Below are positions 8,924-17,867 of a DNA stretch of 64,000 nt, piece after piece. The translations under genes were made by a program, and so were the position numbers. Position 1 is the first letter of the stretch. The number at the start of each line of letters is the position of its first letter. The stretch spans positions 62,001 through 126,000 of the forward strand of contig NZ_KZ851831.1 of assembly GCF_003336755.1 (NCBI RefSeq), read 5' to 3'. The notes beneath the pieces are model-generated. The model was not told where the DNA came from. It ran no database searches and worked only from the letters and a program-made list of their open reading frames with translations. This stretch comes from Elioraea thermophila (ex Habib et al. 2022). Lineage in GTDB: Bacteria; Pseudomonadota; Alphaproteobacteria; Acetobacterales; Acetobacteraceae.

Positions 8924-9835
8924 ATGCTAGCGCAGCCTGCGATGCAACGCGCCCTGGTCGTGTTCGGTCTCGGCTACTCGGGTCGTGCGATCGCGGCCGC
9001 AGCGCGCGCCGCGGGCTGGCCCGTGGCCGTGGTGAGCCGAGGTGCGGGCGACGCGATGGGCGTGCCGATCGTGCCGTTCGCCGACCCGACCCCCGCGCTC
9101 GCCGACGCCACCCATGTCGTGCTCACCGCCGCTCCCGCCGAAGCGGGCGACCCGGTGCTCGTCGCGCACGAGAAGGCGCTCGCCGAAGCCCCGAAGCTCA
9201 CCTGGATCGGCTATCTCTCCACCACCGGTGTCTACGGTGATCGGGGCGGAGCCTGGGTGACGGAGGCCGACCCGCCGGCGCCCTCGAAGCCACAGAGCGT
9301 GGCCCGCCGCGCCGCCGAGGAGGCGTGGGCGGCGTTCGCCGCCCGGCGCGGTGCCGCCCTCGACCTGATCCGCCTCGCCGGCATCTACGGGCCCGGGCGA
9401 TCCCCGTTCGATGACCTGCGTGCCGGGCGGGCGCGGCGCATCGTCAAGCCCGGTCATGCCTTCAACCGCATCCATGTGGCCGACATCGCGGGGCTCGTGC
9501 TCGCCGCCGCCGCCCACCCCGGCGAGGTCGGGCGCGCCCGCGTCCTGCACGGGGTGGACGACGAACCCGCCCCCCAAGCGGATGTCGTCGCGGAAGCCGC
9601 GCGCCTGCTCGGCGTCCCCGCCCCGCCGGAAATCCCCTTCGCGGAGGCCGCGCGCACGATGAGCCCGATGGCGCTCGGCTTCTGGAGCGAGAACCGGCGG
9701 GTGGCGAACGCCCTGACCAAGGCAGCGACCGGCTGGGCGCCGCGCTACCCCTCATACCGCGAGGGGCTTGCCGCCATCCTCGCCGAGGAGGGGCGCGAGG
9801 GTGCGGGCGAGCAGGGCGAGATCGGCCGGGCGTGA
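8924..9835 (+). CDS. NAD(P)-binding nucleoside-sugar epimerase-like protein (extended SDR)
   Basis: A 303-residue Rossmann-fold protein of the YeeZ-like atypical extended SDR group. VVFGLGYSGRAIAAAARAAG forms the dinucleotide-binding loop, STTGVYGDRGGAWVTE matches the active-site strand, and LRLAGIYGPGR (here LIRLAGIYGPGR) is the classic epimerase motif. The usual Y-x-x-x-K pair is not obvious, as is common in this subgroup, so a catalytic role is uncertain. An internal ATG at 8942 (MQRALVVFGLG) is an equally good start. The 3' end overlaps the convergent hydrolase gene by 84 bases. Confidence 0.85.
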   Translation: MLAQPAMQRALVVFGLGYSGRAIAAAARAAGWPVAVVSRGAGDAMGVPIVPFADPTPALADATHVVLTAAPAEAGDPVLVAHEKALAEAPKLTWIGYLSTTGVYGDRGGAWVTEADPPAPSKPQSVARRAAEEAWAAFAARRGAALDLIRLAGIYGPGRSPFDDLRAGRARRIVKPGHAFNRIHVADIAGLVLAAAAHPGEVGRARVLHGVDDEPAPQADVVAEAARLLGVPAPPEIPFAEAARTMSPMALGFWSENRRVANALTKAATGWAPRYPSYREGLAAILAEEGREGAGEQGEIGRA

Positions 9836-10522
9836 CAGGCGATGGTCACCATCCTTGATCAGCGTCACCTGCACGTCGGCCGAAGCGAGACATTCCGCCA
9901 GCCTGAGGCTCGTCTGCCAGGGCACGGCGGAGTCGTTCTGCCCATGCAACAGGCGAACCGGCCCGGTGAAGGGAATGCCGCCGCGCAGACGCAGACGCCG
10001 CCGCCCGTCCTCGATCAGAGCGCTGGTGTAGACGTAGCCTGCAGGGTCGTACTCGGACGGCTCGACCACCCGGCCCTCGGCGAGCAGCCGCGCGCGCGTT
10101 TCCTCGTCCCACCGCGCCCAGAGCAGATCCTCGGTGAAGTCGGGGGCGGCGGCGATGCCGACGAGCGCGGCCACCCGGTGGGCCCCGGCAAGCGCCACCT
10201 CGAGCATGATCCACCCGCCCATCGAGGAACCGACCAGCACCACCGCGCCCTCGGTCAATCGGTCGATGACGGCGAGCGCGTCCGCCGCCCAGGCACCGAT
10301 CGTGCCGTCCTCGAACCGGCCGGCGGAGGCGCCGTGGCCGGTGTAGTCGAAGCGGAGGAAGGCTCTGCCTCTCGCGGCGCACCACGCATCGAGGAACGAG
10401 GCCTTGCTGCCGGTCATGTCGGAGGCATAGCCGCCGAGGAACACCACCCACGGCGGCGTGCCCCGGCGCCTGCGCCAGGCGATTGCACCGTTCGGACCGT
10501 CGATGCGCCCGCTCTCCTCCAT
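9752..10522 (-). CDS. Alpha/beta hydrolase, ABHD10-like
   Basis: A 256-residue serine hydrolase. VVFLGGYASDMTGSKA is the oxyanion-hole region, FDYTGHGAS the D-x-x-G-H-G loop, and LVGSSMGGWIMLEVAL the nucleophile elbow (G-x-S-x-G). LLHGQNDSAVP carries the acid residue and DGDHRLSRPAD the catalytic His. This pattern matches bacterial relatives of the mitochondrial thioesterase/esterase ABHD10. The ATG at 10522 is chosen over an upstream in-frame start because the fold begins right after it and leaves 50 bases to the divergent glycosyltransferase. Confidence 0.85.
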   Translation of the reverse strand: MEESGRIDGPNGAIAWRRRRGTPPWVVFLGGYASDMTGSKASFLDAWCAARGRAFLRFDYTGHGASAGRFEDGTIGAWAADALAVIDRLTEGAVVLVGSSMGGWIMLEVALAGAHRVAALVGIAAAPDFTEDLLWARWDEETRARLLAEGRVVEPSEYDPAGYVYTSALIEDGRRRLRLRGGIPFTGPVRLLHGQNDSAVPWQTSLRLAECLASADVQVTLIKDGDHRLSRPADLALLARTLAPLLGEDGGKPLAV

Positions 10523-10572
10523 CGCGTCTCTCCCTCCGCCGTCCGGCGGGCGGGCTGCTAGCACGAGCCCGC

Positions 10573-11724
10573 GTGGCCGCCGACCCTCCCACGGTGCTGC
10601 AGGTGCTGCCCGCCCTCGATTCGGGTGGGGTGGAGCGCGGTACGCTGGAGGTCGCCGAGGCGGTGGTGCGCGCGGGGTGGCGGGCCCTGGTCGCCTCGGC
10701 GGGCGGGCGTCTCGTGCCCGAACTCGAGGCGCTCGGCGGGCGCCACGTCACCCTCCCCCTGCGCGCCAAGGACCCGCTGACGCTCTGGCGCAACGCGGGT
10801 CGGCTCGCCGATCTCATCCGGCGGGAGCGTGTTGCCATCGTGCACGCCCGCTCGCGCGCCCCGGCCTGGAGCGCGCGGCTTGCCGCCCGGCGGACGGGTG
10901 CGCGCTGGGTCACCACGTGGCACGGCGTTTATCGCGAGGGGTTTCCTGGCAAGCGTCTCTACAACGCGGTGATGGCCTCGGGCGAGCGGGTGATCGCGAT
11001 CTCGCGCTTCGTCGCCGATCATCTCCTCTCCCGTCACGGCACCGATCCGGCCCGCGTGCGGATCATTCCGCGCGGGGTTGATCCTCGCCGCTTCGACCCC
11101 GAGGGGGTCTCGCCCGAGCGCGTCGCCGCCATGCGCGCGGTCTGGGGCGTGGCGCCCGACACGCCCGTGGTGCTGCTGCCCGGGCGGCTGTCGCGCTGGA
11201 AGGGGCAGCAGGTGCTGATCGAGGCACTGGCCCGGATGGGCCGGCGCGACGCGGTTGCGGTGCTGGCGGGCGATGCCGGCGGGAGTGGCGGCCATGCCCT
11301 GCACCTCGTGCGCCTCGCGCACAAGCATGGCGTGTCGGATCGCGTCCGCTTCGCCGGCCACGTCGCCGACATGCCGGCCGCCTGCCTCGCCGCCGAGGTG
11401 GTGGTGAACGCCTCGATCGAACCGGAGGCCTTCGGCCGGGTGGTGATCGAGGCGCAGGCGATGGCCCGGCCCGTCGTCGCCACCGCGCATGGTGGGGCGG
11501 CGGAGACGGTGGAACACGAGGCGACCGGGCTGCTCGTTCCGCCGAACGATCCGGCAGCCCTTGCCCGCGCGCTCGACCGGCTGCTCGCCTGCCCGGCGGA
11601 GGCGCGGGCCGCGCTCGGCGCCCGCGCGCGGGACGCCGTGCTCGCCCGCTACACCACGGAGCGCATGACCGAAGCCACGCTTGCCGTCTATCGCGAGCTG
11701 CTGGAGCAAACGGGAACGGAATGA
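10573..11724 (+). CDS. Glycosyltransferase family 4 (GT-B fold)
   Basis: A 383-residue enzyme with a GT-B fold. The N-terminal acceptor domain has LQVLPALDSGGVERGTLEVA, the G-G-V/A-E-R loop typical of GT4 enzymes. The C-terminal donor domain carries LPGRLSRWKGQQVLIEAL and EPEAFGRVVIEAQAMARPVV, the E-x7-E nucleotide-sugar motif. It probably transfers a sugar in surface polysaccharide or lipopolysaccharide synthesis. GTG at 10573 is chosen because homologues begin near this point; an upstream in-frame ATG would add 30 residues of low-complexity sequence and run into the divergent gene. Its stop overlaps the following SulP gene by 4 bases. Confidence 0.88.
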   Translation: MAADPPTVLQVLPALDSGGVERGTLEVAEAVVRAGWRALVASAGGRLVPELEALGGRHVTLPLRAKDPLTLWRNAGRLADLIRRERVAIVHARSRAPAWSARLAARRTGARWVTTWHGVYREGFPGKRLYNAVMASGERVIAISRFVADHLLSRHGTDPARVRIIPRGVDPRRFDPEGVSPERVAAMRAVWGVAPDTPVVLLPGRLSRWKGQQVLIEALARMGRRDAVAVLAGDAGGSGGHALHLVRLAHKHGVSDRVRFAGHVADMPAACLAAEVVVNASIEPEAFGRVVIEAQAMARPVVATAHGGAAETVEHEATGLLVPPNDPAALARALDRLLACPAEARAALGARARDAVLARYTTERMTEATLAVYRELLEQTGTE

Positions 11725-13424
11725 TCCGTCTCGGCACCATCCTGCCGGGCCTTGCCGCCTTGCGCGGCTATCGCCCGACGTTGCTCGCGGGCGATGTCGC
11801 GGCCGGGCTCTCCGTCGCCGCGGTCAGCGTGCCGATGGCGCTCGCCTATGCCGCCATGGTCGGCCTCCCGCCCGAAACCGCCCTGAGTGCCGCCATCGTC
11901 GGGCTTGCGGCCTATGCCCTGTTCGGCCCCTCGCCGCGGCTGGTGGTGGGGCCGGACACGGCGCTGTGCGCCGTGCTGGCCGACGTGCTGGCGCGGCTTG
12001 CCGTCACCGAGCCGGCGGGGCGGGCGGAGACGGCGGCCGCCCTCGCGCTCGGCACGGGCGCGGTCTTGCTCGCCGCCGGCGCCTTCGGCTTCGGCCGCGC
12101 CGCCGTGCTGCTCGCGCGGCCCGTGCTGGTCGGCTTCGTCGCCGGCGTCGGGCTCACGCTGATCGGCTCGCAACTCGGCCGCCTCGTCGGGCTCGATGTG
12201 CCGGGTTCCGGTCTGGTCGGACCGGTGTTCGCTCTGCTCGGCCGTCTCTCCGACGTTCGGCTGCCCACGCTCGTCCTCGGGCTCGCCTCCCTGCTGGCGA
12301 TGCTCGCCTGGTCCAGGCTCGTGCCGCGCATTCCCGCCGCTCCCGTGGTGCTCGCCCTCGCGCTCGGCCTTGCTGCGGTCCTCGATCTGCCCGGGCTCGG
12401 CGTCGCCGTGCTCGGACCGGTGCCGCCGGCGGTGCCGATGCTCGCCCTGCCGCGCGCCGACGTACCGGCGGAACCCTTCGGCGAGGGCGTGGTCGCGCTG
12501 GCGGTGATCGCCTTCGCCTCCGGCGTCATTCCGGCCCGCGCCTTCAATGCCCGTGCCGGGCTGCTCTCCGACCCGAACGCGGAACTGCGCGGTCTCGGCC
12601 TCGCCAACCTCGCCGCCGGCCTCACGGGAGGGTTCGCGGTGACGGGCACCTCGAGCCGTACTGCCGTTGCCTTCACCTTGGGCGCGCGCTCACCGCTCGC
12701 GGCGCTGACCGCCTCCCTCGCCCTCGGCCTCGCCGCCACCCGCCTCGGGCCTCTGCTCGCGCCCCTGCCGGTGGCGGTGCTCGCCGCCATCCTGATCGCG
12801 ACCGGGGCGGGACTGATCGATCCTCGCGCGTTCCGGCGACTGTGGGAGATCGACCGGCGCGAGTTCTGGATCGCGCTCATCACCGCACTTGGCGTGGTCG
12901 CGGTCGATGCGCTGAAGACGGTCGGCCTCGGGGTCCTGCTCAGCCTCGCCAACTACCTGCGCATGGCTTCGCGCCCGCGCGATGCTCGCCTCGGCCGGAT
13001 TCCGGGCCGTCCGGGGCTGTGGAAGCTGCACCTGCACCCCGAGGCGAAGCCGATCCCCCGGATCCTCGTGTGGCAGTTCCAGGGCTCGCCGGTGTTCGTC
13101 GCCGCCGACCGGCTGGGCGAACGGCTGCCGCGGGCGATCGCCAAGGCCGAGCCGGGCACGCGCTTCCTGGTGCTCGACTGTTCGGCGATGACGGTGCTGG
13201 ACAGCACCGGGGCCGAGGTCCTGGAACGCGCGGTCGCGGCGGCCGAGGCGGCGGGGCTCAGGGTGGTGTTGGGCGGGGGGCACGCGCGCTTTCGCAACCG
13301 GCTGAAGCGGTCGCCCGCGCTCGCCGCCCTGCCGTGGTTCGACAGCGCCGAGGCCGCGGTGGAGGCGATCGAGCGGGGCGAGATCGCGCCCCTCGCGCGC
13401 GAAGCGGCGAAGACGGAGGGGTGA
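11721..13424 (+). CDS. SulP-family inorganic anion transporter with STAS domain
   Basis: A 567-residue inner-membrane protein. The N-terminal region has 12-14 hydrophobic segments and begins with the SulP pattern LAGDVAAGLSVAAVSVPMALAYA. NLAAGLTGGFAVTGTSSRTAV matches the substrate-site loop of this family. A cytosolic STAS domain follows (about residues 440-555) with FLVLDCSAMTVLDSTGAEVL, the anti-sigma-antagonist-like strand-helix unit. Substrates in the family include sulfate, bicarbonate, fumarate and other anions; none can be assigned here. It starts in an ATGA overlap with the glycosyltransferase gene. Confidence 0.93.
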   Translation: MIRLGTILPGLAALRGYRPTLLAGDVAAGLSVAAVSVPMALAYAAMVGLPPETALSAAIVGLAAYALFGPSPRLVVGPDTALCAVLADVLARLAVTEPAGRAETAAALALGTGAVLLAAGAFGFGRAAVLLARPVLVGFVAGVGLTLIGSQLGRLVGLDVPGSGLVGPVFALLGRLSDVRLPTLVLGLASLLAMLAWSRLVPRIPAAPVVLALALGLAAVLDLPGLGVAVLGPVPPAVPMLALPRADVPAEPFGEGVVALAVIAFASGVIPARAFNARAGLLSDPNAELRGLGLANLAAGLTGGFAVTGTSSRTAVAFTLGARSPLAALTASLALGLAATRLGPLLAPLPVAVLAAILIATGAGLIDPRAFRRLWEIDRREFWIALITALGVVAVDALKTVGLGVLLSLANYLRMASRPRDARLGRIPGRPGLWKLHLHPEAKPIPRILVWQFQGSPVFVAADRLGERLPRAIAKAEPGTRFLVLDCSAMTVLDSTGAEVLERAVAAAEAAGLRVVLGGGHARFRNRLKRSPALAALPWFDSAEAAVEAIERGEIAPLAREAAKTEG

Positions 13425-13436
13425 GGAGGGACGAGG

Positions 13437-14222
13437 ATGGTGCTCGACGGCTCGATCGCGGCGGTGATCACGGGCGGCGCCTCGGGGCTCGGCGAGGCGG
13501 CGGCTCGCTTCCTTGCCGCCCGTGGCGTGCGGGTCGCGATCTTCGATCGTGACGCAGACCGCGGGGCGGAGGTCGCGCGCGAGATCGGCGGGCACTTCGC
13601 GCCGTGCGACGTGGCCGACGAGGCAAGCCTGATCTCCGCTCTCGCCTCCGCCCGCGCCGCGCACGGCCCTGCGCGCCTCGCTCTCGCCTGCGCCGGCATC
13701 GCGCCGGCCCAGAAGCTCGTGCGGCGCGATCGCGACTCCGGCCGCCCTGTGCCGCACGACCTCGCCCTCTTCGAGCGCGTGATCGCGGTGAACCTGCTCG
13801 GCACGGTGCGGCTCGTCGCCCATGCCGCCGCCGACATGGCGGCACTCGCACCCTTGGGCGAGGACGGCGAGCGCGGCGTCATCATCACCGTCGCCTCCAT
13901 CGCCGCCGAGGACGGCCAGATCGGCCAGACGGCTTACGCCGCCTCCAAAGCCGCCGTGGCGGGCATGACGCTGCCGGCGGCGCGGGACCTCGCCGAGTGG
14001 GGGATCCGCGTCGTCTCCGTCCTGCCCGGCGTGTTCGCCACCCCGATGGTGGCGGGGCTGCCCGACCCGGTGCGCGAGGCCCTCGTCGCCACCATCCCCT
14101 TCCCGCGCCGTGCCGGCAGGCCGGAGGAGTTCGCCCGCCTCGTCGCGGCGATCGCCGAGAACCCGATGCTGAACGGGGCGACGATCCGCCTGGATGCCGC
14201 GCTGCGCATGCCCCCGCGCTGA
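13437..14222 (+). CDS. SDR-family NAD(P)-dependent dehydrogenase (3-hydroxyacyl-CoA dehydrogenase-like)
   Basis: A 261-residue classical short-chain dehydrogenase. ITGGASGLGEAAARFLAARG is the T-G-x-x-x-G-x-G cofactor loop, and IFDRDAD after strand 2 suggests NAD+ preference. The catalytic Ser lies in ITVASIAAEDGQ and the Y-x-x-x-K pair in YAASKAAV. The insert LFERVIAVNLLGT and the overall pattern resemble type 2 3-hydroxyacyl-CoA dehydrogenases. It sits 12 bases after the SulP gene and just upstream of the indolepyruvate oxidoreductase and acyl-CoA dehydrogenase genes, which fits amino-acid or acyl-CoA catabolism. Confidence 0.9.
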   Translation: MVLDGSIAAVITGGASGLGEAAARFLAARGVRVAIFDRDADRGAEVAREIGGHFAPCDVADEASLISALASARAAHGPARLALACAGIAPAQKLVRRDRDSGRPVPHDLALFERVIAVNLLGTVRLVAHAAADMAALAPLGEDGERGVIITVASIAAEDGQIGQTAYAASKAAVAGMTLPAARDLAEWGIRVVSVLPGVFATPMVAGLPDPVREALVATIPFPRRAGRPEEFARLVAAIAENPMLNGATIRLDAALRMPPR

Positions 14223-14371
14223 GGCCGCCCCCGCCAGGATTTTGCCGAAGCGGCGCAGCAATCGTCGCAAAACGTGCTGACCGCGCGCGCACTTCGCCAC
14301 CACGTGACCTTGCAAATCGGGTTAGCCTTGCTGACCTTTCGGGTCCGGGAGAGGCAAGGGAGACGGCTCGG

Positions 14372-17300
14372 ATGGACTCGCTCAGCGGGACCGCGCCGAT
14401 CACGTTGGAGAGCCGGTTCATCGACCTCGATTCGCCGGTGCTGCTGACGGGGATCCAGGCCCTCGTTCGCGTGCTGCTCGAGCAGGCCCGGCTCGATCGC
14501 GCCGCTGGGCTGAACACCGCCGGTCTCGTCTCCGGCTATCGCGGCTCTCCCTTGGGCGGGCTCGACAAGGAGCTCTGGGCCCGGCGCGCGCTCCTGGATG
14601 CCGCCGGCGTGCGCTTCCAGCCGGGCATCAACGAGGATCTCGCCGCCACCCTGCTGTGGGGCGCGCAGATGCTCGAGGTGTTTCCCGGCCGCCGGGTCGA
14701 GGGCGTGTTCGGCCTGTGGTACGGGAAAGGTCCGGGAGTGGATCGTTCCGGCGACGCCTTCCGCCACGCCAACGCCTTCGGCACCCACGCCAAGGGGGGC
14801 GTGCTTGCGGTGGCGGGAGACGATCACGCCGCGCAGTCCTCCGTGCTGCCGCACCAGTCCGACCAGATCTTCGAGGCGGCGATGATCCCGCTCCTGCACC
14901 CGGCCTCGGTGCAGGACATCCTCGACCTGGGCCTCGCCGGGATCGCGATGAGCCGCTTCTCGGGGCTCTGGGTCGGGCTGAAGACGGTGGCGGAGACGGT
15001 GGAGGCGGCGGCGACGGTGGTCGTTCCCTCCGCGCGACGATTCGTCCGCCCCGAGATCGAAGCCCCGCCCTGGGGCTTCAACCTCGACCCGCGCCTGCGC
15101 TGGCCGGAACAGCGGGCGGAACTCGAACGGCGCGTGATCGCCGAACGCCTCCCGGCCGCTTCTGCCTTCGCCCGCGCCAACGCGCTCGATCGCCTCGTGT
15201 TCGGCAACGCGGATGCGCCGATCGGCCTCGTCACCTGCGGCAAGGCGCATCTCGACGTCGTGCGCGCGCTCGACCTCCTGGGCCTGGGCGGCGGTGAGGC
15301 GGAACGGCGGGGGATCGCGCTCTACAAGGTGGCGCTGACCTGGCCCGTCGAGCCCGAGGGCCTGACGCGTTTCGCCTCCGGCAAGAAACTCCTGATCGTG
15401 GTGGAGGAGAAGCGGAGCCTGGTGAAGCGCCAGGCGCGCGACATCCTCTACAACCTCCCCACCGACCGTCGCCCCGCCATCATCGGCAAGCGCACGCTGT
15501 CGGGCGAGCCGCTGCTGCCGGAGCATGGCGAACTCGATCCCGTCGCGATCGCCCGCGCGCTCGCCCGTGTGCTGCCCGAGTTCGGTGTGGCGGTCTCCTT
15601 CACCGAACCCGACCTTCCGCCGCCCGCCGCAGCGCTGATCCGCGCGCCCTATTTCTGCGCGGGCTGCCCGCACAACACCTCGACCGTGGTGCCCGAGGGC
15701 GCGCTCGCCCTGGGCGGCATCGGCTGCCACACGCTGGCGCTGGGTGCGGTGGGTCGGGCGAAGACCGTGACCCACATGGGCGCCGAAGGCGTCACCTGGG
15801 TTGGCCTCGCACCGTTCGTCGAGGTGCCGCACGCCTTCGTCAACATGGGCGACGGCACCTGGCAGCACTCGGGCATCCTCGCCATCCGCCAGGCGGTCGC
15901 CGCCGGCGCCAACGTCACCTACAAGATCCTCTACAACAGCGCGGTGGCGATGACCGGCGGCCAGCCGGTGGACGGCGGGCCTTCCGTCGCGCAGATCGTG
16001 CGTCAGCTCGCCGCCGAAGGGGTGGCGCGGATCGCCGTCGTCGCCGACGACGCGGCGCGGCTTCCCCCTGCCGCCGACCTGCCGCCCGGCGTGGAGCGCG
16101 CCACGCGCGAACACCTGCTCGCGGTGCAGGAGCGTTTCCGAACCGTTCCGGGCGTGAGCGCGATCGTCTACGACCAGGTCTGCGCCACCGAGAAGCGTCG
16201 CAAGCGCAAGCGCGGCACGATGCCTGCGCCCGAGACGAGCGTGCTGATCAACGAGCGCGTGTGCGAGAACTGCGGCGACTGCACGGTGCAGTCGAACTGC
16301 GTCGCCATCGAGCCGGTCGAGACCGAGTTCGGCCGCAAGCGCCGCGTCTCGCCGTCCACCTGCAACACCGACCTCTCCTGCCTCAAGGGCTACTGTCCGT
16401 CCTTCGTCACCGTCGCGGCGGCGCGCAAGCCGAAGGAACCCTCGCCGGAGATCGCGGCGTTGGAGGAGCGCTTGGGGCGCGAGTTGCCGACACCCCTGCC
16501 GCCGCCGCTCGGCGATCGCCCGTGGCGGGCACTGTTCGCCGGCGTGGGGGGTGGCGGCATCGTCACCGCCGGCGCGATCACCGCCATGGCCGCCCATCTC
16601 GAAGGCAGGGCGGTGCGCACCCTCGACTTCACCGGGCTGGCGCAGAAGAACGGCGCGGTGGTCGGGCACGTGCAGATCGCGGCCGAGGAAGCCTTGCTCG
16701 ACGTCGCGCGCGTGCCGCTGCGCGGGGCCGATCTCCTGATCGCGGCCGACATGGCGGTCGCCGCCGGGCGCGACGTGCTGCCGCGGCTGAAAGCGGACGG
16801 GGCGGTGGTCGGGCAAGCGCGGCTCGCTTCCGTCGCCGCCTTCGTGCGCGACGCCGACGTGGTGCTCGACTGCGAGGGCCATCGCCGGGCTCTCGAAGCC
16901 GCCTCGCCCGCCGGCCTCCATCTCTGGCTCGATGCCGCCCGGCTCGCCGAAGTGCTGTTCGGCGAGGCGCAGACGATGAACACGCTGCTGCTCGGCGCCG
17001 CCTGGCAGAAGGGGCTGATCCCGGTTCGCGCCGCGTCCTTGCTCCGCGCGATCGAGCTCAACGGGGTGGCGGTGGCGACCAACAAGCGCGCCTTCCTGTG
17101 GGGCCGGGCGCTCGCGCACGAGCCCAGACTCGCCGACCGACTCCTCGCAGAACGCCGCGCCCCCGAGACCCTCGACGATCTGATCGCGAACCGGGCGGCG
17201 GACCTCGTGCGCTATCAGAACGAACGCCTCGCGCAACGCTTCCGCACGCTTGCCGACCACGCGCGCGCGATCGAGGAAGCGAGCCTCGGGCGCGCGGGGG

Positions 17301-17842
17301 CCGTGACGCGCGCCGTGGCGGACGGCTACCATCGCGTGCTGGCCTACAAGGACGAGTACGAGGTGGCGCGCCACCTCTCGGACCCCGCTTTTCTCGCCGG
17401 GCTGAAGGCGGAGTTCGGCGACACCCCGCTCACCTTCCATCTCTCCCCGCCGCTGCCCTTCCTGGGGCGCGATCCGGCGACGGGGCGGCGGCGCAAGATC
17501 GCGCTCCCCGCCCGCGTCGCGCTGCCGGTGTTTCGCCTGCTCGCGCGCCTGAAGGCGCTGCGCGGCAGCTGGCTCGATCCGTTCCACTGGCAAGAGGATC
17601 GCCGTCTCGAGCGGGCAGCGATCCGGCTGTTCGAGGCGGACGTCGCCTTCGCCCTCGCTCACCTCCGCCCCGCCACAGCCGAGGCCTGCCTGCGGCTCCT
17701 TTCCTGGCCCTTCGCCGCGCGCGGCTTCGGCCCGATCAAGCGTGCCAACCACGCCAAGGCGATGGCCGAGCGCGCGGCCGCCCGCGCCGCCCTCTCGGCG
17801 GCCGCGACGCCCGTTGTGGCGCCCGAGCCCGCTTCGGCGTAA
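14372..17842 (+). CDS. Indolepyruvate ferredoxin oxidoreductase, fused alpha-beta type
   Basis: A 1,156-residue cytosolic enzyme that oxidatively decarboxylates aryl- or branched-chain 2-oxo acids to acyl-CoA using thiamine diphosphate and Fe-S clusters. The N-terminal pyrimidine-binding domain has GLVSGYRGSPLGGLD. A central TPP-binding domain carries FCAGCPHNTST and NMGDGTWQHSG (the G-D-G metal site). The Cys-rich segment at about residues 622-675 (VCENCGDC, then SNC, STC and LKGYCPS) is the cluster region. The C-terminal gamma-type domain begins with GVGGGGIVTAGAIT. The ATG at 14372 was chosen because the conserved protein begins there; the frame is open far upstream only as an artefact of base composition. 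Confidence 0.95.
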   Translation: MDSLSGTAPITLESRFIDLDSPVLLTGIQALVRVLLEQARLDRAAGLNTAGLVSGYRGSPLGGLDKELWARRALLDAAGVRFQPGINEDLAATLLWGAQMLEVFPGRRVEGVFGLWYGKGPGVDRSGDAFRHANAFGTHAKGGVLAVAGDDHAAQSSVLPHQSDQIFEAAMIPLLHPASVQDILDLGLAGIAMSRFSGLWVGLKTVAETVEAAATVVVPSARRFVRPEIEAPPWGFNLDPRLRWPEQRAELERRVIAERLPAASAFARANALDRLVFGNADAPIGLVTCGKAHLDVVRALDLLGLGGGEAERRGIALYKVALTWPVEPEGLTRFASGKKLLIVVEEKRSLVKRQARDILYNLPTDRRPAIIGKRTLSGEPLLPEHGELDPVAIARALARVLPEFGVAVSFTEPDLPPPAAALIRAPYFCAGCPHNTSTVVPEGALALGGIGCHTLALGAVGRAKTVTHMGAEGVTWVGLAPFVEVPHAFVNMGDGTWQHSGILAIRQAVAAGANVTYKILYNSAVAMTGGQPVDGGPSVAQIVRQLAAEGVARIAVVADDAARLPPAADLPPGVERATREHLLAVQERFRTVPGVSAIVYDQVCATEKRRKRKRGTMPAPETSVLINERVCENCGDCTVQSNCVAIEPVETEFGRKRRVSPSTCNTDLSCLKGYCPSFVTVAAARKPKEPSPEIAALEERLGRELPTPLPPPLGDRPWRALFAGVGGGGIVTAGAITAMAAHLEGRAVRTLDFTGLAQKNGAVVGHVQIAAEEALLDVARVPLRGADLLIAADMAVAAGRDVLPRLKADGAVVGQARLASVAAFVRDADVVLDCEGHRRALEAASPAGLHLWLDAARLAEVLFGEAQTMNTLLLGAAWQKGLIPVRAASLLRAIELNGVAVATNKRAFLWGRALAHEPRLADRLLAERRAPETLDDLIANRAADLVRYQNERLAQRFRTLADHARAIEEASLGRAGAVTRAVADGYHRVLAYKDEYEVARHLSDPAFLAGLKAEFGDTPLTFHLSPPLPFLGRDPATGRRRKIALPARVALPVFRLLARLKALRGSWLDPFHWQEDRRLERAAIRLFEADVAFALAHLRPATAEACLRLLSWPFAARGFGPIKRANHAKAMAERAAARAALSAAATPVVAPEPASA

Positions 17843-17867
17843 ACCTCTCGCCGGGGAGGATACGCCC

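Noticed and set aside
14223-14371. Inverted repeat TTTTGC/GCAAAA (14240-14272) upstream of indolepyruvate oxidoreductase
   Set aside because: The 21-base spacer and lack of a second copy make it too weak to call an operator; nothing else clear is seen in this 149-base gap.
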